Assembly (NCBI GenBank): GCA_018398765.1
Contig: JAHBMJ010003062.1
Coordinates: forward strand, 1-13,568
Direction: 5' to 3'
Origin: Chromera velia
Taxonomy: Eukaryota > Sar > Chromeraceae
DNA length: 13,568 bases
In this document: positions 9,016 through 13,568 of the stretch, piece after piece
Layout of the letters: each line of letters starts with the position of its first letter
How positions within the stretch are numbered: position 1 is the first letter of the stretch
The notes under the pieces: model-generated
The model's input: the letters and a program-made list of their open reading frames with translations, nothing else
The model's database searches: none
What the model was told of the DNA's origin: nothing
Made by a program: the position numbers and the translations under genes

Positions 9016-11260
9016 GTTTGTGTCTGCTGCAGTCGGTACATTGCGCGGATTCCCGAGTCCCTTCTGTTTGTGTTTCGTGTTCTCGGTCTGATCCGGGGTC
9101 TCTGTACGGAGCTCGGTGTGGCTGTTCCCTACCTGGACCTCATGGCATCCTTCGCCCGTCAGGCGCTGTGCGAACACGTCGCACGTCTGTCCGTTCCCCC
9201 TCATCCGTCCGAGCTCAGCCCGAGGAGCCATCGAGAGGAGGAAGAGGGGGGAACCAAGCTTGCCCTCCACTGGATTTCTCATGGAAGTGGGCAGATGCCT
9301 TTATCCAGAGGGGCAGGCCTGAATGATACCTCTCTGACCGAGCGTCTGGCCAGAGTGTGTGCAGACGCATGCAGAGAGGGGGAGACCTCGGGAGTCCAGA
9401 TTGCGGTGGTGAGGGGAGGAAGACTGGAGGTGGACTTGTCAGTGGGTGTGCAGGGGGGGGAGGACCCTAGAGAGTTGACTTCGAGCACCGTGATGCCCCT
9501 GTTGGATATCTCGAAGTTTATTCTGGCCTCTCACTTGCATGTCTTGCACTGTGACGAGGGGACTCCGTTGGACCTCTATGCTACTTTGTGTTCTTCGTCG
9601 TGGCCGCAATTTTTGAAGGGACGGGGGGAACGGGACGAACTTCAACGTGAGAGAGGAGGACACCGAAGGGGGAGGGAGAGTGAGAGAGACGCAGCGAAAA
9701 GAAACATTTCAATTGCACACTTCCTTGCCAATAGTGCGGGCATGGCCTTCGCATTCAGAGGTCTGTCGGGGCGTGAGATGCGTGATTTGACGGGTCTGGC
9801 GAGTCGGTTGTGTGAGGCCCGACCGGACACTGAGGGCTTTCCGGGGCCCTTCAATCATGAGGGCAGGCCGCCCCGTGTGGTGGAAGAGGCAAAGAGCCAC
9901 AACCACGTTGGAGCAGTGGTTGCAATTCGGGAGGTGAGTGGGTTAAGTTTTTGTTTGCCAGAGAGTTGAAGAGAGGCACAGAAAATGAAAAGTGCAGAGG
10001 TGCTTTCTTCCTCAATGAACAAAGTTGGTTACAGATTTTCTGTATTCATGCTTTTTCTTTTGTCAAAAGCTGTTTCTGTTTCTTTCGTGCGGGGTCGAAC
10101 CTAGACAGGAAACAAGCAGCGCAACAAACCAAGTTGTGTAAAACCGAAATCACAAGAGGAATATGCATGCATGTTCGTATCATGCAAGGGCTACTTGGTG
10201 TTTCCTTCTGTGCAGATCTGTCGGCTCTCTGGAAGCCCTGCCGAAGGGGCAGCAGCAGGCACGACAGAGGCAGGGGTTGAATTTCCCTTCTCTTTCGAAC
10301 AGGTGCACCGTGACCTGACTGAGAGGATTTCCAGTCCTCTCAACGTCCCTTCCTCGGAACTCTCTGCCTCTTTTTCGTCTTCATCAATCAAAAAGGAGAC
10401 ACAGACAGAAGAGGGGGCTGCCCAGAGGGGGGACGGGGTCTTCCCCCCCCCCTGTGGCATTGCCTCTCTTTCCAATGGGATTGCAGAGCAAGTACAGAGA
10501 ATGATGGCAGAAGGGGGCAGTCCTGATGTTCTCTCGATGCTCTCTGCTGGTCCCCCCAGACAGAACTCTTCTGCTTCCTTGCCCTCAAGAGAAATGGGGG
10601 GGCAGGGAGAAGGAGAGGCAGATGAAGAAGAAGAAGACGGAGAGGAGGAAGGAGCAGAGGGAGTGTCTGAAGGCTCAGTACCCGCTTCCGCTTCCTCCTC
10701 ATCGTCCCACACGGCTGAGACAAGGTCTCCCGGTGCCGGAGGACGGAAGGGAGTGTCGTCGTCTGCAGGGATGAGCCAGCCTGGCGGCGCAGGTGCAGGT
10801 GCCGCCGTGGCAGGAAAGTTCTCTGCCAGCGGTGGGCCCTTCGCCTCCAGTCCCGAGGTCACAATCGACCCTTGTGCCCTCAACTCCCCCGACGTCCGGC
10901 GAAACCCCCCACCCGGGCTGTCCATGTTCGGGTCTGCTCGGGCAGTGGCGCAGGTCCTTGCAGGAGTGTGGGAGCAGGGAGGTCCAAGAAGAGCCGCACA
11001 ACATGCAGCAGGAGCAGAAACGACGTCTCGTCTCGGAGTTTCCCGTTCTCATGTGATGAAGGCCTGCGGTGGTGTGGTGGCAGTGGAGGACTCTGTGATT
11101 TTTGGACATCGGAGGTGCGTGCGTCGGTTTGGTCGAATCTATGAGGCATGAGACGTCTTTTCATGCTGAGGGTGTGTGTGTGTCTATGGGTGTCTCTCTG
11201 CCTCCTTGCCTCTCTCCCTCCCTTCCTCAGGCCTCCTTTCTCTATGTGTCTCCCTCGCGG

Positions 11261-11314
<54 letters not shown>

Positions 11315-11446
11315 CCTCCCTCCCTCCCTCCCTTTGTGCTTGTGTGTGTGTGTGTGTGTCTAGGTGTGTGTGTGTGTCTAGGTGTGTGTGTGTGTGTGTG
11401 TTTGTGTGTTTTGTGTGTGTGTGTGTGTATGTGTGTGTGTGTGTGC

Positions 11447-11479
<33 letters not shown>

Positions 11480-11763
11480 GCTTGAATGATCAAATCGTCT
11501 CTTCTGTGTGCAGATGGGGTCTGGGAATGGAGATCCTCCGGGGTGATGATGACGCGTCACCCTCGACAGATTTGTGCATCGGCATGCAGTCTCTCGGGGG
11601 CTCTCTTGCTTTTGTGTTTCCTTTTCGGCAGGTGTCTGTGTCGATTTTGGTGAACAAATTGTCCCTTGACCTCAGTCTCCGAAACAGAATCGCGACAGAA
11701 ATCTGTGGCGCTTTGGCACTGCCGCCCCCTTCGTGCGCAGAGGAATCAGGGGGGGTGTTCTGA
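2059..11763 (+). CDS. SCP2-FYVE-transmembrane-ABC1 kinase-beta-lactamase-like fusion protein (16 exons)
   Basis: Predicted exons are 2059-2377, 2462-3912, 4253-4371, 4698-4761, 4986-5065, 5620-5736, 5931-6029, 6462-6549, 6932-7189, 7642-7812, 7981-8082, 8265-8302, 8649-8738, 9033-9933, 10216-11114 and 11514-11763 (TGA stop). All 15 introns are GT-AG (84-554 nt), most acceptors read TGCAG, and the phases close exactly to 5046 nt, or 1681 residues. The start ATG at 2059 has A at -3 and G at +4; a second Met lies at residue 11. The order is SCP2-like, FYVE finger, Gly-rich linker, coiled coil, hydrophobic segments, ABC1 kinase, beta-lactamase fold. The ABC1 plus beta-lactamase half resembles the Arabidopsis AT5G24810 family through its whole length, including the charged linker between the domains. 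That comparison is from memory. Known ABC1/ADCK/UbiB proteins act in quinone and lipid metabolism in mitochondria and plastids; the role here is inferred. The least certain points are the join between exons 2 and 3 and possible unseen introns in exon 2. Alternatively this could be two genes. Confidence 0.75.
2089..2505 (+). other. SCP2-like sterol-carrier domain (residues about 11-121)
   Basis: The domain is split by intron 1. Seen: a helix-rich start (EVHEFFRLLSENF), strands ending in the ETWFIDVNPG turn with Trp50, a strand followed by a helix with the MKGK turn near residues 88-91, then PATAFLRRKITLSGD. This is the characteristic SCP2 pattern of a Gly-Lys turn, an Ala-Phe pair and a K-x-x-x-x-G strand. 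Removing the 84-nt intron joins TLSG directly to DRSTFTPIAPTMLK, which restores the family spacing. SCP2 domains form a hydrophobic tunnel for sterols or fatty acyl ligands. Ligand and activity here are unknown. The domain is complete in length (about 110 residues). The assignment is by pattern recognition. Confidence 0.65.
2378..2461 (+). other. Intron 1, length divisible by three and free of stops
   Basis: The donor is GTAAGT at 2378 and the acceptor TGTGCAG ends at 2461. The intron is 84 nt with no in-frame stop, so an ORF reading straight through hides it. Splicing is favoured because it rejoins a continuous SCP2 strand; retention would insert 28 Cys- and Ser-containing residues into the fold. 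Confidence 0.75.
2614..2760 (+). other. FYVE-type zinc finger (residues about 158-206)
   Basis: Seen in order: the WEPD motif (W158-x-x-D161), the pair C165-x2-C168, WRHHCRLCG (residues 177-185), CCHQC (188-192) and a final RACREC ending at C206. The WxxD, HHCR and terminal Cys pair match the FYVE family, whose members bind phosphatidylinositol 3-phosphate on endosomal membranes. There are two departures from the consensus: Trp replaces the first basic residue of R(R/K)HHCR, and RAC replaces RVC. The remaining basic residues (R178, H179, H180, R182) are present. A FYVE-related finger with a non-lipid role is possible, so PI3P binding is likely but not shown. Confidence 0.85.
2830..3912 (+). 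other. Gly-rich linker, coiled coil and membrane segments (exon 2, C-terminal half)
   Basis: After the finger comes a low-complexity Gly/Arg/Glu-rich stretch (residues about 230-400). A short coiled coil follows with heptad positions L416, V420, L423, I427 and L430. Hydrophobic segments lie at about 466-484, 489-507, 512-527 (weaker, with prolines) and 567-587, ending in a basic RRQ at residue 590. The sequence is G- and T-rich, unlike the C-rich FYVE part, and long stop-free stretches also exist on the opposite strand here, so openness alone is weak evidence. The heptads and membrane helices support coding. I recognise no named domain. Small introns inside the Gly-rich part cannot be excluded. 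Confidence 0.6.
3913..4252 (+). other. Intron 2, joining the FYVE half to the ABC1 half
   Basis: The donor is CAG|GTTGGT at 3913 and the acceptor TTGTTCAG ends at 4252. The 3' part is strongly pyrimidine-rich. Both ends are phase 0. The donor is weaker than most others in the gene, and the frame of exon 3 is open back through the whole intron with an ATG at 3995 followed by a hydrophobic stretch. An independent ABC1 gene start inside this interval is the main rival model. Confidence 0.55.
4549..4598 (+). repeat. Compound (CT)n(GT)n microsatellite in intron 3
   Basis: CT repeats at 4549-4576 pass directly into GT repeats at 4577-4598, about 100 nt before the exon 4 acceptor. Confidence 0.95.
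4781..4808 (+). repeat. (ACGAG)5 pentanucleotide repeat in intron 4
   Basis: There are five perfect ACGAG units plus ACG, starting 20 nt after the donor at 4762. Confidence 0.95.
5379..5606 (+). repeat. Long polypyrimidine (TTTC/TTCC)n-(TC)n tract in intron 5
   Basis: About 228 nt are pyrimidine except for A at 5430 and G at 5563, 5567 and 5571. The tract ends 13 nt before the CCGCAG acceptor at 5619 and so doubles as the polypyrimidine tract of that intron. Confidence 0.95.
6596..6724 (+). repeat. Compound (CT)n(GT)n microsatellite in intron 8
   Basis: CT repeats are interrupted twice by GTTCTTTC, 40 nt apart (6623 and 6663), then pass into GT repeats at 6699-6724. A second (TC)n run at 6889-6914 lies just before the true acceptor. 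Confidence 0.95.
8409..8442 (+). repeat. (GA)n microsatellite in intron 12
   Basis: A perfect GA run. It is the only long purine-strand repeat among the introns of this gene; the others are pyrimidine or GT on the sense strand. Confidence 0.95.
8985..9010 (+). repeat. (TCTG)n microsatellite in intron 13
   Basis: TCTG units lie 22 nt before the acceptor CTGCAG at 9032 and serve as its pyrimidine-rich region. Confidence 0.9.
10351..10755 (+). other. Ser-rich and acidic low-complexity insertion in the beta-lactamase domain
   Basis: Within exon 15, residues about 1345-1480 contain a Ser run, a Gly/Glu/Asp block near 1428-1449 (EADEEEEDGEEE) and a second Ser run near 1455-1463. A short helical segment near 1385-1410 may be fold-derived. 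The rest looks disordered and separates recognisable beta-lactamase segments. There is no stop or frameshift. Confidence 0.7.
11261..11478 (+). repeat. (CT)n-(CCCT)n-(GT)n compound microsatellite in intron 15
   Basis: CT repeats (11261-11310) are followed by CCCT units to 11333 and by an interrupted GT tract (11341-11478) with two TCTAG interruptions. Together they occupy over half of the 399-nt intron. Confidence 0.95.
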
Positions 11764-12075
11764 ACTTCTGATCTTGCCTTAGAAAAGCTAGGAAACAGTC
11801 ACTCACTGGCAGACTTGATGTCTCCTCAGTGCATGTTTAGCAAGTAGCCTGAAGTCAACTGAGCACTCATGATTTGATTTGGAGAAATCCGTTTTCTACG
11901 TTGTACTTCCTCTAGTTCTTCCTTTGTATGTTCTTTCACTGTTTCACCCCAACTTTTTTATTTGGGCTCGACAGTCGACAACAGATAACTTTAATATTAA
12001 CTTTCATTGAATTTGTCAATGATCGATTTTTTTTTTTTTATTTGCAACTTATGAATCAGAGATATAAAGTATACC

Positions 12076-12431
12076 TAGCCAATAGCTACTAGCCAATCTG
12101 GGCCCTTTAGGCTAAGTCTAGCCAATAACTAGCCAATATCAAATCATGCCGAGCACTTACCTAAAAGTCCTTCCCGGATGATAGAAAATGACCGTAAAAC
12201 CTAGCGTAAAACAAAAAAAATTCTCTACCCCCCCCTGCCTCTGCTACGGCCTGTGCCCGGAAGGGCACAGGCCGTAGCAGAGGCAAATCTTATAGTTTTA
12301 TGTCTATCAAACCTCTTAAACCCTCTATACATATTCAAATTAGCCAATAGTACCCAATACTTATAGCCAAACCTAGCTAATCTTAGCTAAAAATCTTGTT
12401 ATGGCTACCTAACCAATTAGCTATAGCCAAT
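12076..12431 (+). repeat. Cluster of six TAGCCAAT octamers
   Basis: Exact copies occur at 12076, 12090, 12119, 12130, 12341 and 12424, all on the same strand, with several near copies (for example AGCCAAA and AGCTAAT) between. The same octamer occurs at 19-26 and inverted at 6-13. Spacing is irregular. Confidence 0.85.
12236..12285. repeat. Perfect 23-bp inverted repeat with GGAA loop
   Basis: The arms 12236-12258 and 12263-12285 are exact reverse complements, with the core CTACGGCCTGTGCCC in the left arm. The loop 12259-12262 is GGAA. The arms are GC-rich inside AT-rich sequence. A bacterial-type terminator is not expected in this setting; it may be a fold-back or MITE remnant. Confidence 0.95.
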
Positions 12432-12621
12432 GATTTTACATTTCTGTTATTAATTTAAGTTATTTTTAATTTTAATATATGATCTAGTGGTATTATAGCA
12501 AAAAAAAGTAAAGATAGATCTACTATCACTTCTGACTAGAAAAAATAAAAAATATTAACTCACAATTCTGATTTTTCTTTTTTTTAATGAAACGATTGCA
12601 ACCAAGACTGCCGAGTGTTGC

Positions 12622-12646
12622 ATAGGATAGGATAGGATAGGATAGG
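12622..12646 (-). repeat. (CCTAT)5 tail of the retrotransposon
   Basis: There are five perfect units, followed toward lower coordinates by AT-rich non-element sequence. The position just after the 3' UTR suggests it is the element's own tail and not an unrelated microsatellite. Confidence 0.75.
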
Positions 12647-12839
12647 ACTAATGTTTGGAGGATTGGCCTCCTGCTCCAATGCCAAGCGCTCGACGTGCGG
12701 CGTCCAGGAAAAGTGTATACACGCGTCGGACCTTCCTGGCCGGCCCGCACAGGCCAAAAAGACCTGTGCCGCAAACTGTTTACGTGATAATCAATCAATT
12801 ACTATCAATCGCATGCGAAAGACTGCAATCAATCAACTC

Positions 12840-13568
12840 TCACTGATGATGCTGCGGCCCGCTGATCGACCCGGCGGAGCTCAAACAGGCTTCAAACGGA
12901 GGCATCTCAAAACAAACGGTTGATCGATTAAAGGCCAATCTCATTACTTCCCAGTCACTCAACCCTTTGGTTTCTCCCTCTTCCTTTGCTTGCTTCATTT
13001 GCTGCCATGTTGCTGAATACTCTGCCTGTCTTTTATTTTTTTCCTTTTCATTTGACCAAAGGATTTGGTGGGCTTGGTCCAGCTGGATGCTTGATACATC
13101 TTGCAGGCTGTATGCATTTCTCTTGCGGCATCCCTTTACGGCAGCTCGTTTTGTGACAACATCCTTCAAAAACTTGTCGACGCTTCCATCTGTCTCACTT
13201 AAAAGAAAAGAAAACAAGGCAAGCCTTTCTGTCTTCCTGTTTGTCCCCTCTCCCCATTTTGGCTTTCCTGCTACTCTTTCCCCCCTCCCTTCATTCCATG
13301 TGTCTGAAAGAGCCTGCAAGTAAACAGCCCTCTCGGTATCATGCAAGGGACACTCGGTCAGAACGTGCACTTCGTCTTCAACCACCTGGATGCCAAGAAG
13401 ATCAGAGCAAACAATGCATTTTCTGTCGTGCAGCGGGGTCCCCCTCCCTCCATCGAGAGAGAATTTCCCCTTATTGACCTCAAGGCTCCTCTCTCCCACC
13501 CTGAATGCTGCTCTTCTTCTGTGGACTGACCAGGGTGCAACCTTTCTGTAGCATACAGGGGTCCGCCC
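12840..13568 (-). CDS. Non-LTR retrotransposon ORF, C-terminal part (partial)
   Basis: An open frame enters from the right edge and ends at a TGA at 12842-12840. The visible part is about 242 residues, with no start in the window. Near 13418-13350 it has a C-x2-C-x13-H-x4-C knuckle in the context RKCIVC...VEDEVHVLTECPL, the pattern of the zinc-binding C terminus (zf-RVT type) that follows reverse transcriptase in LINE-like elements. After it comes a charged Lys/Glu/Gln-rich tail. Reverse transcriptase and endonuclease domains, if present, lie outside the window. The frame is intact in the visible part, so the copy may be young or only slightly decayed. It is convergent with the large gene. 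Confidence 0.75.
   Translation of the reverse strand, partial: GRTPVCYRKVAPWSVHRRRAAFRVGERSLEVNKGKFSLDGGRGTPLHDRKCIVCSDLLGIQVVEDEVHVLTECPLHDTERAVYLQALSDTWNEGRGERVAGKPKWGEGTNRKTERLALFSFLLSETDGSVDKFLKDVVTKRAAVKGCRKRNAYSLQDVSSIQLDQAHQILWSNEKEKNKRQAEYSATWQQMKQAKEEGETKGLSDWEVMRLAFNRSTVCFEMPPFEACLSSAGSISGPQHHQ

Larger units (their letters stand above)
7981..9180 (+). other. ABC1 C-terminal helices and charged linker (exons 11-13 and start of exon 14)
   Basis: Exon 11 encodes an Ala-rich helical stretch (EFDMHGAAAALRAVGY). Exon 12 is a 38-nt microexon encoding EFFRFLMRDTQS. Exon 13 encodes a strongly charged helix (residues about 969-998), rich in Lys, Arg and Glu. Exon 14 resumes with SLLFVFRVLGLIRGLC and VPYLDLM, resembling the post-kinase helices of the plant ABC1 plus beta-lactamase proteins. 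The order FFxFxMRDT, basic helix, FxRVLxLxRGL supports all four splices, including the microexon. Confidence 0.85.
9328..11763 (+). other. Degenerate serine beta-lactamase/esterase-fold domain (residues about 1098-1681, exons 14-16)
   Basis: The fold can be followed by family landmarks: a first helix and strand (SGVQIAVVRGGRLEVDLSVGV), the segment VMPLLDISKF that aligns with the usual P-[VL]-F-S-V-T-K active-site helix, ISIAHFLANSAGM for the usual LLxHTSG, SSPLNV for the usual PL turn, and NSPDVRR...SARAVAQVLAGV for the usual RR-to-SARDLARxYAAL region. The final strands are in exon 16 (GMQSLGGSLAFVF, VSVSILVNK). The nucleophilic Ser is Asp1157 while Lys1160 remains; no Tyr occurs where YxN is expected (residues about 1260-1299); the HxG/KTG position reads GMQS (residues 1622-1625). 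This is probably a non-enzymatic domain, not an antibiotic-resistance gene. Confidence 0.82.
11764..12621. other. AT-rich intergenic region after the large gene
   Basis: There is no gene. I see no AATAAA in the first 230 nt after the stop, so the polyadenylation site is unknown. The region holds a poly(T) run near 12029, a cluster of TAGCCAAT octamers (12076-12431) and a perfect GC-rich hairpin (12236-12285). It lies between two convergent transcription units. Confidence 0.7.
12622..13568 (-). mobile_element. LINE-like retrotransposon, 3' portion
   Basis: The element reads right to left. The coding frame stops at 12840, about 190 nt of 3' UTR follow, and it ends in five pentamer units (ATAGG on the plus strand, CCTAT on the element strand) at 12622-12646. 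A short microsatellite tail is typical for several non-LTR clades. The 3' UTR holds an inverted repeat, GCACAGG (12747-12753) with CCTGTGC (12763-12769). The left flank is AT-rich. The target-site duplication cannot be tested without the 5' end. Confidence 0.65.

Noticed and set aside
9328-11763. Beta-lactamase antibiotic-resistance gene
   Set aside because: Eukaryotic intron-containing fusion domain without the Ser nucleophile or the other motifs; the fold is shared with esterases and LACTB.
12236-12285. Rho-independent terminator
   Set aside because: Bacterial terminators do not apply in this eukaryotic context and no T-run follows the stem on either strand.
12526-12798. Separate minus-strand small gene left of the LINE frame
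   Set aside because: It crosses the CCTAT repeat and the 3' UTR of the retrotransposon and has no recognisable domain.

Overview
This is a eukaryotic nuclear window dominated by one large, intron-rich plus-strand gene (about 2059-11763). GT-AG introns, heavy (CT)n/(GT)n/(TTTC)n microsatellites, protist-style domain fusions and a retrotransposon fragment all fit a unicellular eukaryote with a repeat-rich genome. My best guess is a chromerid-type alveolate alga (Chromera-like), but that rests on general character and not on a match; a heterokont alga or oomycete is not excluded.

Layout. 1-2058: non-coding upstream sequence with simple repeats, a duplicated block of about 135-170 bp and an AT-rich patch with two palindromes. 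2059-11763: a 16-exon gene whose splice phases all close, giving 5046 coding nucleotides and a predicted protein of 1681 residues. From the N terminus it has an SCP2-like sterol-carrier domain, a FYVE-type zinc finger, a Gly-rich linker, a short coiled coil, three or four hydrophobic segments, an ABC1/ADCK/UbiB atypical kinase domain, and a serine beta-lactamase-fold domain that has lost its catalytic residues. 11764-12621: AT-rich intergenic sequence with a dense cluster of the octamer TAGCCAAT and a perfect 23-bp hairpin. 12622-13568: the 3' end of a non-LTR (LINE-like) retrotransposon on the minus strand, with a zinc-knuckle C terminus and an (CCTAT)5 tail. The element runs off the right edge and is convergent with the large gene.

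How the parts may work together. ABC1 fused to a beta-lactamase-like domain is a known arrangement in plants and algae (Arabidopsis AT5G24810 type). Here it is joined to a lipid-transfer-type domain and a phosphoinositide-binding-type finger through a membrane-spanning region. The kinase motifs look intact, while the beta-lactamase domain has Asp in place of the nucleophilic Ser. I infer a membrane-anchored, lipid-related atypical kinase/ATPase with a non-catalytic C-terminal module. The joining of the N-terminal half (exons 1-2) to the ABC1 half depends on the predicted splice 3912/4253 and needs transcript support.
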